From: an uncultured Bacilli bacterium
GTDB lineage: Bacteria > Bacillota_I > Bacilli_A > RFN20 > CAG-826
Assembly: GCA_905236085.1 (NCBI GenBank)
Contig: CAJOOD010000018.1
Location: 1 to 14,423 of the forward strand
DNA length: 14,423 bases
Reading direction: 5' to 3'
The position numbers were made by a program, and so were the translations under genes. Shown here piece by piece: positions 7,452 through 14,423 of this stretch. Within the stretch, counting starts at the first letter, position 1. Each line of letters begins with the position of its first letter. A model generated the notes under the pieces. The model did no database searches. It was not told the DNA's origin and worked only from the letters and a program-made list of their open reading frames with translations.

Positions 7452-8063
7452 ATGGATTTAGTAAAAAGATCATTAAGTAAATGGATCAACGCCGCGATCG
7501 TACTAACTGTTGGTATCTTAGTTATCGTTATGGGCGCCAACACTAATGCTAGCGCTGATGCAGCTGAAGCAATTTCTATGGTTTTAGGTATCATCTTAAT
7601 CGTTGTTAGCTCTTTAGCTTTATTATTAGCTATTTGTGGCGGAATCATGGCAAAGACTGGCTTCCTTATTTCTGGTATCTCTTCCGGATTTAGCTTAGCA
7701 ATTGGTATTAGCTTAGTTAGCGGTAAATACGCTGCTGCTTTAATTGCTTTATTCTTATATGTTATTCCATTTTTACTTATTGTTGTGGGCATTGTCATTT
7801 TAGCGGATGCTATCTTCAAATTAGTATTATCCATCAAAGCTAAAATTTCTGTCGTACCAGAAATAGTTTCCATTGTCACCGGTGCTTTAGCCATGGTTTT
7901 AGGATTCTTATGTGTTGGTAATGAACCTGTCATTAGTCAAGGTGCTCAATTAGTCGTCTTTGGTATTATCTTAATTGTCTATGCCTGTTTAATGGTTTTA
8001 GGTACATTCTTTAAACTACCAGATGCTACAGTTTTAGTTGTTGAAGAGAAAAAAGCTGAATAA
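7452..8063 (+). CDS. Six-TM small membrane protein, HdeD/DUF308-like repeat architecture
   Basis: 203 residues, about six membrane segments (near 12-29, 38-63, 70-89, 94-125, 134-155, 165-186) and a short acidic tail VVEEKKAE. The segment GIILIV recurs at 46-51 and 171-176 in similar hydrophobic settings, suggesting an internal duplication like that of HdeD/DUF308 proteins; this likeness is tentative and no function follows from it. AAAGGAG (7438-7444) decides the start: the ATG at 7452 is 7 nt away, whereas the in-frame ATG at 7446 is only 1 nt away. Codon choice (GCT, GTT, GGT, ATC, TTA) is more biased than in neighbours, hinting at high expression. It is a single-gene unit with its own promoter and terminator. 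Confidence 0.8.
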   Translation: MDLVKRSLSKWINAAIVLTVGILVIVMGANTNASADAAEAISMVLGIILIVVSSLALLLAICGGIMAKTGFLISGISSGFSLAIGISLVSGKYAAALIALFLYVIPFLLIVVGIVILADAIFKLVLSIKAKISVVPEIVSIVTGALAMVLGFLCVGNEPVISQGAQLVVFGIILIVYACLMVLGTFFKLPDATVLVVEEKKAE

Positions 8064-8087
8064 GTAAAACATTTTATTAACACAAAT

Positions 8088-8112
8088 AAAGAGTGGTCAC
8101 CCACTCTTTTTT
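8088..8112. terminator. Shared terminator between convergent units
   Basis: AAAGAGTGG (8088-8096), loop TCAC, CCACTCTTT (8101-8109): a perfect 9-bp stem followed on the plus strand by six T (8107-8112). Read on the minus strand the stem is followed by TTTATTTG, so it probably also ends the ABC operon whose last stop is at 8134. Confidence 0.88.
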
Positions 8113-8133
8113 GTTTTCTTTTTATAATTTTAA

Positions 8134-9114
8134 TTATAACGGCAAATCCTTCTTTAAGAATTTAACTGATCCAACAATTGAAAAAGCAATACCAATAGCG
8201 AACAATATCCCTATTTCCCAAATCCAATTATATGACATAATAGCGTCTTCTACACCCATCATAGTTTTAGCAAATCCCGATATGCTATCGGTATCAATTA
8301 GTGTAAATATAGATGCGTAATTAAATATATTCATCGCTTCGACACCAATACCAACAGAAACGAAGACTTTGCTACCAAATAAACCTAAGATACAGCATAA
8401 GAAACTGATAACACAAGCACCGCCACCAACAGCGATGGAATAATTAGATTTATTAAAGAAAGCACTAGCTCCAAAAGATATTCCGCCTAAAGAAAATATC
8501 GCAGCAAATGAGGCTAAACATAATAATAATGTACGAATTGGATTCATATTCGCTCCACCACCATTTGACCTTCTTATAGCGCCAGCAATAGTTTCAGAAC
8601 CTAAGGCAGTTAATGCGATTACTAAATACATAGCCACTAATGAGACTAATAAATAGATAAACCCTGTTCTAATAACAGTTTTTCTATTTGTTGGAGTGGA
8701 TAATACATAAGCCATAGAGCCACTAGAAACCTGACTAGCTATTAAGCTATTCGCCGTAATCATGACATAAATCATTGGTAAGATAGTCCCAGCAATCTTA
8801 TAAACCAAGTCAGATATAATGGAATTTAAATCAATCCTCGACATAATCTCAATACGTGATAAACTAAAGCCCATTTGCTCCAAAAGACCAAGGATTTGCA
8901 GCCAATTTAAGTCTTCATCGACCACATATACAGTAACTTTATCCATATCCACATTAGCGAAAATATCTCTAGAACAAACCACGACATTAATGACAAAGAA
9001 GATAGTTGCGCTACCCGCGGCAATCAAAAGCCATAATAGCCAATTGGCCTTTAATGTTTGTAAAAATAATGGTTTGGATATGAAGTTATTCTTCTTTCTT
9101 TGCTGTGCCACCAT
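8134..9114 (-). CDS. ABC-2 type transporter permease
   Basis: Membrane subunit of an ABC exporter, 326 residues. About six membrane segments (near 24-46, 103-123, 151-172, 193-218, 227-247, 298-317) with a large extracytoplasmic loop between the first two. The cytoplasmic stretch SGSMAYVLSTPTNRKTVI (131-148) is the coupling-helix region typical of ABC-2 permeases. The start is the ATG at 9112-9114: GGAGGAG (9121-9127) sits 6 nt upstream. A TTG five codons earlier overlaps that ribosome site and is rejected. The gene overlaps the ATPase upstream by 29 nt, so the two are translationally linked. It is last in the operon and the only permease in it, so it would act as a homodimer if the complex is conventional. 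Substrate unknown. Confidence 0.88.
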   Translation of the reverse strand: MVAQQRKKNNFISKPLFLQTLKANWLLWLLIAAGSATIFFVINVVVCSRDIFANVDMDKVTVYVVDEDLNWLQILGLLEQMGFSLSRIEIMSRIDLNSIISDLVYKIAGTILPMIYVMITANSLIASQVSSGSMAYVLSTPTNRKTVIRTGFIYLLVSLVAMYLVIALTALGSETIAGAIRRSNGGGANMNPIRTLLLCLASFAAIFSLGGISFGASAFFNKSNYSIAVGGGACVISFLCCILGLFGSKVFVSVGIGVEAMNIFNYASIFTLIDTDSISGFAKTMMGVEDAIMSYNWIWEIGILFAIGIAFSIVGSVKFLKKDLPL

Positions 9115-10051
9115 AATTTTCTCCTCCAAAATTATCTAAGAAATATCTTTCTAAAGTATATTTGATTTCATTAACTTGTTTGATTTCGTATTTCTTTAAT
9201 TCATCAATTACTTGATTAGCTTGCTCAGTATTAACTCTTATTACTATTCTTAGCATTTCATCGACTCGAGAAATGACATCAAATTTATCATCCTTAAATG
9301 CTTTATCGTATTCATCTTTATGATAAAAACCAATAATGAATTCTTTAAACGGACGATGATGCATTTCATTAATATCAACGATATCAATAAGATGTCCGTC
9401 TTTGATAAATCCGACATAATCGCAGGTCTCTTCTAATTCATCAAACATGTGATTGCTCATCAAAATAGTAGCCCCACGTTTCTTTTCTTCTTCAATTATT
9501 CCGATAAAGGCTTCACGCATTAATGGATCTAATCCAGTTGTGGGTTCATCTAAAAGGATGATGTCTGGAGAATGCATGAAAGCGGTAACAATTGCTGTTT
9601 TTTGCTTCATACCTTTTGACATTCTTTTTAGATTCGCAGTGGGATCTAATTGTAAAGCATTGATGATTCTTTCCGCCTTTGACATATCTTTTAAGCCGAT
9701 TAAATCCGCTTGAGATTTTAAGAAAGCTGTCCCATTTTCTACTGGAGGGAAAGCTATTTCACCAGGAAGATAACCGATATGTTTTTTAATCTCATCGCCG
9801 TTTTTCCATGGATCTAGACCGTTAACTCTAACATAACCGCTGTCGGGTTTTAAAAAGCCCATAATATGTCTTAATGTTGTAGTTTTACCAGCCCCATTCG
9901 TGCCGCAATAACCAAATACACAACCTTTAGGAATATTAAAAGTGATATCAAATATTCCTCTACCATGGCCGTAATCCTTGCTCAAATGAGAAATTTCGAT
10001 AACGACGTTATCTTTTAGATTTTGGATTTTTTCCATCACTTCTTTACTCAT
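9086..10051 (-). CDS. ABC transporter ATP-binding protein (second of tandem pair)
   Basis: Nucleotide-binding subunit of the NatA/BcrA-like exporter class, 321 residues. Walker A GTNGAGKTT (50-58, Lys56; Thr51 replaces the usual Pro), IGYLPGE in the Q-loop region (92-98, with no Gln in this LPGE stretch), signature MSKGMKQK (144-151), Walker B ILLDE (165-169) and switch His201 in MSNH. A C-terminal extension of roughly 90 residues follows the ATPase fold, as in this class. Start ATG 10049-10051 overlaps the stop of the upstream ATPase by four bases (ATGA), with GAAGGT about 9 nt upstream. It is the direct neighbour of the permease and is homologous to, but clearly diverged from, the preceding ATPase. 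Confidence 0.93.
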   Translation of the reverse strand: MSKEVMEKIQNLKDNVVIEISHLSKDYGHGRGIFDITFNIPKGCVFGYCGTNGAGKTTTLRHIMGFLKPDSGYVRVNGLDPWKNGDEIKKHIGYLPGEIAFPPVENGTAFLKSQADLIGLKDMSKAERIINALQLDPTANLKRMSKGMKQKTAIVTAFMHSPDIILLDEPTTGLDPLMREAFIGIIEEEKKRGATILMSNHMFDELEETCDYVGFIKDGHLIDIVDINEMHHRPFKEFIIGFYHKDEYDKAFKDDKFDVISRVDEMLRIVIRVNTEQANQVIDELKKYEIKQVNEIKYTLERYFLDNFGGENYGGTAKKEE

Positions 10052-11001
10052 TTTTTATTACCTTCAACACCACTTAAACCACCAAATGTCTTCTCTTCTT
10101 TATAAAAGGACATGAAATAATCTTGTAATGTAAATGGTTTTTCTTCAAATTCTTTGACTTTAAATTGAGAAGCAAAGGCAAAGAAATGGCGATAATCTTT
10201 ACGGTTGATTTTAATGGTTAACATCAATCGATCAAGATTTTCTTCCACTATTTCACATTGAAGATTATTCGCGGTTTTAAATTTATTTAAATTATCTAAA
10301 TCTTGGAATCTAATTCTATAAGTACAAACTTCATTATTCTTTAAATCATCCGCTTTAAAGGTAGAAACATGTTTCCCATCTTTAATAATCGATATCGTAT
10401 CACATGTCGCGTCAACTTCAGAGAAGATATGCGATGATAATAATATGGTCTTACCTCTATTCTTTTCTTCGATGATGAAGCGGATAAATATTTGTTGCAT
10501 GACTGGATCTAAGCCGGAAGTAGGTTCATCTAATATTAAGACATCAGGGTCATTCATAAAGGCGGCTACAACCGCTAATTTTCGCTTTTCACCTAAGGAC
10601 ATGCTTTTAACTGATACACGAGGATTAAGTTTAAACAAATCCAATAAATAATTTAATCTTTCATCATTTCTTTCTCCGCGCATATCCTGCATCATACGTA
10701 AGAAACCCATGCCATCTAATCCCGCTGGAATGGCGGGTTCTCCTGGTAAATAACCGACTTTTGCAAGGATTTTATCAGTATTTCCAAAACTTTCAATACC
10801 AAATATGCTTATCTTTCCTGTCGTTGGTTTAGAAAAGCCCATGATATGTCTAATAGTGGTAGATTTACCTGCTCCATTAGGACCTAAATAACCATAACAT
10901 TCACCTTTATGGACTTTAATGGAGACATCAAAAACTCCACGGCCATAACCATAGTCTTTAGTTAAATGATCAACTGATATGATAACTTCTTTCTCGTCCA
11001 T
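10048..11001 (-). CDS. ABC transporter ATP-binding protein (first of tandem pair)
   Basis: 317-residue ATPase of the same class as its downstream partner. Walker A GPNGAGKST (40-48, Lys46), VGYLPGE (82-88), signature SMSLGEKRK (133-141, LSLGE-like instead of LSGGQ), Walker B LILDE (155-159) and switch His191 in LSSH. Both nucleotide-site halves look competent in each paralogue, so a heterodimeric ATPase pair with two active sites is possible. The start ATG (10999-11001) follows the lipoprotein stop by one base. The ribosome site is poor (AGGAT about 16 nt upstream), so translation probably depends on ribosomes finishing the lipoprotein gene. Confidence 0.93.
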   Translation of the reverse strand: MDEKEVIISVDHLTKDYGYGRGVFDVSIKVHKGECYGYLGPNGAGKSTTIRHIMGFSKPTTGKISIFGIESFGNTDKILAKVGYLPGEPAIPAGLDGMGFLRMMQDMRGERNDERLNYLLDLFKLNPRVSVKSMSLGEKRKLAVVAAFMNDPDVLILDEPTSGLDPVMQQIFIRFIIEEKNRGKTILLSSHIFSEVDATCDTISIIKDGKHVSTFKADDLKNNEVCTYRIRFQDLDNLNKFKTANNLQCEIVEENLDRLMLTIKINRKDYRHFFAFASQFKVKEFEEKPFTLQDYFMSFYKEEKTFGGLSGVEGNKK

Positions 11002-11002
11002 A

Positions 11003-11683
11003 TTATTGTCTACTTAATCCTAATGATAAATTGTGAAAATCACGATAATTACTTGTGTGTTCTGTTTTATATGTTTGATTAATCGCATCAATATCTTCTT
11101 GAGTCGGATGAGTATTTAAATCATGAGGTGTGACATCTCTATATTCGAGAGCTTGATCTTCTTGACCAAGATTAGTGTAATAAAAATCATGTCCATACCA
11201 ATATAGTTGGAATAATAAATCATCAACCGAAACAGGAATACATAAAGTAATATTTCTATTATCGATTTCTGAATAAACTATTTTTTGTATTACTTCATCG
11301 GTAAATAAATTAGTTATTCCCATTTCTTGAATACCGCTAGGAAGAACTTCGCTTATAATAAATCCTAATTTTAATTGATTAGCCCCATTATGATTGACAA
11401 TATTATAATAGCCATCAAGAGTTATGCCATCAGGGAATAAAGTCTTTAAGGCCTCTAATATTGCATCATCATTAGCCATGGCTACATCGAAGAGGATATT
11501 AAATTCTTTACCTATTTCTTTATCTTGAGAATCATATTTTAAATTATCAGTTAAAGTCATAGTAATAGCCATATGTGTTCCACTATTTTTGCCCATTTGG
11601 AAAGAATATGTTCCAGGATAACCAGTGGAACAAGAAGTCATAGTTAATAAGAATAAAGGAATAAGTATTTTAGGATATTTCAT
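11003..11683 (-). CDS. Lipoprotein of unknown function, first gene of the ABC operon
   Basis: 226 residues with an N-terminal basic-hydrophobic signal and lipobox MTSC (15-18, Cys18). The mature part is hydrophilic with mixed alpha/beta character and several Tyr-rich stretches; I recognise no domain. GGAGG (11691-11695) lies 7 nt before the ATG and a good promoter lies upstream. One base separates its stop from the first ABC ATPase, so it is part of the same transcription unit. By position it could be a surface accessory subunit, such as a substrate sensor, binding protein or immunity-type lipoprotein of the exporter. That is inference from the operon; the sequence is not that of a classical solute-binding protein. 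Confidence 0.82.
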   Translation of the reverse strand: MKYPKILIPLFLLTMTSCSTGYPGTYSFQMGKNSGTHMAITMTLTDNLKYDSQDKEIGKEFNILFDVAMANDDAILEALKTLFPDGITLDGYYNIVNHNGANQLKLGFIISEVLPSGIQEMGITNLFTDEVIQKIVYSEIDNRNITLCIPVSVDDLLFQLYWYGHDFYYTNLGQEDQALEYRDVTPHDLNTHPTQEDIDAINQTYKTEHTSNYRDFHNLSLGLSRQ

Positions 11684-11712
11684 AAAATGTCCTCCGCGAA
11701 TTTCTAAATAAA

Positions 11713-11741
11713 ATTATGATTTATTTTTTAATATTTATCAA
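11713..11741 (-). promoter_or_regulatory. Promoter of the lipoprotein-ABC operon
   Basis: On the minus strand: TTGATA (-35, 11736-11741), a 17-nt spacer, CATAAT (-10, 11713-11718). The predicted start near 11706 leaves a leader of about 23 nt containing GGAGG. Confidence 0.65.
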
Positions 11742-11845
11742 TATTATTGTTTGATTATTCATATATATAGCCACATCGATAAAGATTTGTTCTATATAGC
11801 AATATAGCATAGATATAATCTTCCTAATTATCTAAACAAAAAAGA

Positions 11846-12083
11846 AGAGTCAACGTTATCAATTATCCAGCATTATTAGAAATAATTTAAACCGATAACG
11901 CTAATCTAAAAAATATAAGAATTAACGCTAAAGAATGAGATTATCCTTAGTGCTGGACTTAGAATTATAGTCATCATAACAAGTAAGATTGAACCAAAAA
12001 AAATAATCATTAATAACGTTAATAAGAACATCATCGAAATATTTAAGATGGCTAATCTTGATATAGTAGTTGATTTTAAATAA
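11846..12083 (+). pseudogene. Decayed STAS-domain anti-sigma-factor antagonist (SpoIIAA/RsbV-like)
   Basis: No intact plus-strand ORF exists here, but reading across frames recovers most of a STAS domain. Frame A (11846-11944) gives RRVNVINYPALLEII, a TAA at 11888, then TDNANLKNIRINAKE, a TGA at 11936 and DYP. Frame B (11931-12080) continues with LSAGLRIIVIITS, KIEPKKIIINNVNKNIIEIF and KMANLDIVVDFK, ending in TAA at 12081-12083. These match the family pattern GRVDxxxAPxLExxL, a strand ending DYISSAGLRVLL, and KIxNVNxxVxEIFxxTGLD. The defects are two nonsense codons, one frameshift around the YISSAG motif, and no recognisable start. A possible first strand (DIIFLII) lies at 11812-11832. A functional homologue would let an anti-sigma kinase partner-switch. 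It is transcribed away from the ABC operon; the minus-strand hydrophobic ORF opposite it is a shadow. Confidence 0.72.
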
Positions 12084-12128
12084 ATAACCATTTAGATATT
12101 TTAAAAATGTTCAATTAATCAATATAAA

Positions 12129-12165
12129 AACGAAAATAAGCCAGCAAAAACCAGTTATTTTCGTT
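12129..12165 (+). terminator. Hairpin terminator behind the STAS relic
   Basis: AACGAAAATAA (12129-12139), a 15-nt loop, TTATTTTCGTT (12155-12165): a perfect 11-bp stem followed by AATTTTGATTATTTT. It begins 45 nt after the relic's stop, consistent with being its old terminator. On the minus strand the stem is followed by TTTTATATT, so it could also act in that direction. Confidence 0.5.
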
Positions 12166-12330
12166 AATTTTGATTATTTTATGATAATTTCTAGCCATTT
12201 CATCATGCTCTATTTGTTAAGATTAATTGCAAATAACAAAAGCATTACATTTCCAGCGATTATGTAAATGTTATGCAAATTTTAATAATATTTTCTTATT
12301 ATTTTTCTACAAAAAAATAAAATAAGTGTT

Positions 12331-12336
12331 TAAAAT
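12331..12336 (+). promoter_or_regulatory. -10 element of the activase gene, probably leaderless
   Basis: TAAAAT lies 7 nt before the ATG at 12344 and no ribosome site is present. The only upstream hexamer near 17 nt is a poor TACAAA (12308-12313). This is the same arrangement as at the EAL gene. The rest of 12166-12330 is AT-rich and shows only an inverted repeat TTACAT/ATGTAA (12245-12267). Confidence 0.4.
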
Positions 12337-12343
12337 ACCTCTT

Positions 12344-14423
12344 ATGCAAAGAGATGAATTAAGTATTGGTATTGATGTTGGTAGCACTACAGTCAAATTA
12401 GTGATACTAGATAGTGATAGAAATGTATTATATTCTCACTATGTTAGACATTCTTCTAAAGTTAAAGAAGTTGTTTTAGAAGAATTAAATATTATCAAAG
12501 ATAAATTTGGTTTAAATTCTTACCATATATCTTTTACCGGTTCCGCGGGATTAGGCCTATCAACACGGAGCAAACTTCCATTTGTGCAAGAAGTTGAATC
12601 ATCCTATTATGCGATTAAGAAATTTTATCCATCATGTGATGCAGCGATAGAATTAGGCGGAGAAGATGCCAAAATTATCTTTATCACTGGTGGAGTTGAA
12701 CAAAGAATGAATTCCTCTTGTGCGGGAGGTACTGGTGCTTTTATCGATCAAATGGCAACATTATTAAATGTTTCCTTATCGGAATTAGATGAATTATCAT
12801 CAAAAGCAGAAAAAGCTTACCCTATTGCTTCTAGATGTGGAGTCTTTGCTAAAACTGATATTCAATCCATCCTTAATCAAGGCGCGAAAAAGGAAGATAT
12901 CGCTTTATCTATATTCTATGCGGTCGCAGAACAAACTATCGCCGGCTTATGTCAAGGAAGAGAATTAAAAGGTAACATCTTATTTTTAGGTGGACCTTTA
13001 TATTTCTTTTCAGGACTTAGATATGCCTTTAAAGATAGACTACATCTAAGAGATGAAGAAGCTTTTTATCCTAGCGATGCTTCTACTTTTATCGCTAAAG
13101 GAGCGGCTCTATTCGCCCTAGATAATGATCCTAAATTATATAAATTAGAAAATATCATCAAATCTATAGAAAAAAGTAACGCGATTAATACGGTTAAGTT
13201 TAGCGATCCATTATTTAGAAGCGAGGAAGAATATCAAGATTTCTTAAAAAGACATCAAGACTTTGATGTGAAATATAAAGATATTGCTACTTATGAAGGT
13301 AATGCCTATTTAGGCATAGATGAAGGTAGTACCACCACTAAAGTGATATTATTAAGTGAAGATAGCAGTGTCTTGTATCAACATTATGAATATAATAATG
13401 GTCTACCTATTGATAAGATTGTTGCTCAATTAAAACATATCTATGAAATCGCTAATCCAAAAATGAAAATCATTTCTAGCGCAGTAACAGGATACGGTGA
13501 AGACTTAATACGCGCGGCGTTAAAAGTTGATTTTGGTTTAGTAGAAACTATCGCCCATTATAAAGCCGCCTCTTTCTTTGCTCCTAATGTTGATTTCATA
13601 TTAGATATAGGCGGACAAGATATTAAATGCTTCCATATTAAAAATCATGCGATAGATTCTATTATGCTAAATGAAGCCTGCTCCAGCGGATGTGGCTCAT
13701 TCTTGCAAACTTTTGCGGAAGCTTTAAATTATGATGTAGAAACATATTCTAATCTCGCCCTATACGCTCCACATCCAGTGGAACTTGGCTCTAGATGTAC
13801 AGTTTTTATGAATTCTTCTATTAAAGAAGCTCAAAGAGATGGAGCTTCTGTTGAAGATATTGCCGCAGGATTATGTCGCTCTATTGTTAAAAATGCTTTA
13901 TATAAAGTTATTAGAGTCCATTCCTTTGATGAATTAGGTAAAACGATAGTCTGTCAAGGTGGAACATTTTTAAATAATGCTGTATTAAGAAGTTTTGAAC
14001 AAGAAATACAACAAGAAGTAATTCGTCCATCTATCGCCGGACTTATGGGTGCTTTTGGCGCCGCTCTTTACGCTAAAGAAAACGCCAGAAATGTCGACAC
14101 CCATTTATTACACAAAGATGAATTAAATGATTTCACCTATGATACCAAACATTCCGTATGTAAAGGTTGTTCTAATCACTGTAATTTAACCATCATGTCA
14201 TTTAAGAATAAAACCACCTTTATAAGCGGTAATAAATGTGAAAAAGGTGCAGGTGGTAGACCAAAAGATGATAAATTAGATATCTACGCTTATAAAAGAA
14301 AAAGATTAGAAGAAATATCTTTAACTAGTAAAAACGGCGACATTAAAGTCGGTTTACCTTTATCTTTATTAATGTATGAACAATTACCTTTATGGAAAAC
14401 CTTCTTTGAAAAACTTAATTTTA
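12344..14423 (+). CDS. Large 2-hydroxyacyl-CoA dehydratase activase-type protein (tandem BadF/HgdC domains, 3' cut by window edge)
   Basis: 693 residues are visible, with no stop before the edge. Domain 1 (about 6-260) and domain 2 (about 322-580) are both ASKHA-fold activases. Phosphate loops are IGIDVGSTTVK (8-18) and LGIDEGSTTTK (323-333); second motifs are ELGGEDAK (103-110) and DIGGQDIK (421-428). Cluster cysteines are C126 and C165, then C446 and C485. A CxxCx3C set (C606, C609, C613) plus C632 follows, then VGLPLSLLMYEQLPLW, which opens the DUF2229-like region. Proteins with this order usually run to about 1,400 residues and end in an HgdB-like part. Known activases use ATP to inject an electron into a dehydratase; the substrate of this long form is unestablished. 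The ATG is preceded by an in-frame TAA at 12323 and an alternative GTG (12326), also without a ribosome site. Confidence 0.93.
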   Translation, partial: MQRDELSIGIDVGSTTVKLVILDSDRNVLYSHYVRHSSKVKEVVLEELNIIKDKFGLNSYHISFTGSAGLGLSTRSKLPFVQEVESSYYAIKKFYPSCDAAIELGGEDAKIIFITGGVEQRMNSSCAGGTGAFIDQMATLLNVSLSELDELSSKAEKAYPIASRCGVFAKTDIQSILNQGAKKEDIALSIFYAVAEQTIAGLCQGRELKGNILFLGGPLYFFSGLRYAFKDRLHLRDEEAFYPSDASTFIAKGAALFALDNDPKLYKLENIIKSIEKSNAINTVKFSDPLFRSEEEYQDFLKRHQDFDVKYKDIATYEGNAYLGIDEGSTTTKVILLSEDSSVLYQHYEYNNGLPIDKIVAQLKHIYEIANPKMKIISSAVTGYGEDLIRAALKVDFGLVETIAHYKAASFFAPNVDFILDIGGQDIKCFHIKNHAIDSIMLNEACSSGCGSFLQTFAEALNYDVETYSNLALYAPHPVELGSRCTVFMNSSIKEAQRDGASVEDIAAGLCRSIVKNALYKVIRVHSFDELGKTIVCQGGTFLNNAVLRSFEQEIQQEVIRPSIAGLMGAFGAALYAKENARNVDTHLLHKDELNDFTYDTKHSVCKGCSNHCNLTIMSFKNKTTFISGNKCEKGAGGRPKDDKLDIYAYKRKRLEEISLTSKNGDIKVGLPLSLLMYEQLPLWKTFFEKLNF

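Noticed and set aside
7415..7933. 172-codon minus-strand ORF over the six-TM gene
   Set aside because: The opposite strand has a promoter, a strong ribosome site, biased codons and a terminator. The minus product is Thr/Lys/Pro/Ala-rich with no recognisable fold, a typical antisense shadow.
11906..12091. 61-codon minus-strand ORF encoding a hydrophobic peptide that looks like a two-TM protein
   Set aside because: It lacks a ribosome site and lies opposite the STAS relic, whose Ile/Lys-rich plus-strand codons (ATT, ATC, AAA, AAT) produce hydrophobic antisense codons. The plus-strand reading matches a known domain; this one does not.
1..14423. Mycoplasma-type genetic code (TGA as Trp)
   Set aside because: Trp codons in the genes read TGG, and TGA ends the first ABC ATPase at a normal operon overlap. 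The TGA inside the STAS relic accompanies a TAA and a frameshift, so it is decay and not recoding.

Overview
The window is AT-rich DNA from a low-GC Gram-positive-type bacterium, most likely an uncultured anaerobic Bacillota in the Bacilli, Erysipelotrichia or RF39-like/mollicute-adjacent range. The evidence is the AT-rich codon choice (AGA, TTA, GAA), lipobox lipoproteins, strong GGAGG-type ribosome sites on several genes, and a ferrous-iron plus CoA-dehydratase-activase gene set. TGG encodes Trp and TGA acts as a stop, so this is the standard bacterial code and not the Mycoplasma code. The exact taxon cannot be read from the sequence alone.

Layout. (1) 1-2683, minus: a ferrous iron uptake operon feoA-feoA-feoB, with FeoB running off the left edge. 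Two DtxR/IdeR-type palindromes flank its promoter (2693-2708 and 2760-2778). (2) 2874-4781, minus: a stand-alone 7-TM, degenerate GGDEF, intact EAL c-di-GMP phosphodiesterase with its own terminator and an apparently leaderless promoter. (3) 4964-7074, minus: a two-gene operon, a surface lipoprotein metallophosphoesterase coupled by a TAATG overlap to an 8-TM protein of unknown function, followed by a clear terminator. (4) 7075-7451: a 377-bp divergent intergenic region with direct repeats and a terminator-like hairpin. (5) 7452-8063, plus: a small six-TM protein, convergent on a shared terminator with the next operon. (6) 8134-11683, minus: a tightly packed four-gene operon of lipoprotein, ABC ATPase, second ABC ATPase and ABC-2 permease. 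(7) 11684-12343: an apparently empty region that contains a decayed plus-strand gene for a STAS-domain anti-sigma-factor antagonist (SpoIIAA/RsbV type), broken by stops and a frameshift and still followed by a hairpin terminator. (8) 12344 to the right edge, plus: the first 693 residues of a large protein with two tandem BadF/HgdC-type 2-hydroxyacyl-CoA dehydratase activase domains.

How the parts relate. Feo transport supplies Fe(II) under anoxic conditions, which suits an organism encoding an oxygen-sensitive [4Fe-4S] activase. The other modules (c-di-GMP turnover, envelope phosphoesterase, ABC exporter with lipoprotein) look independent and are separated by terminators. The most notable non-obvious items are the STAS relic, the paired DtxR-like operators on feo, and two genes whose -10 boxes sit 7-8 nt before the ATG with no ribosome binding site, which suggests leaderless mRNAs. 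I see no tRNA, rRNA, CRISPR array, insertion sequence or prophage gene.
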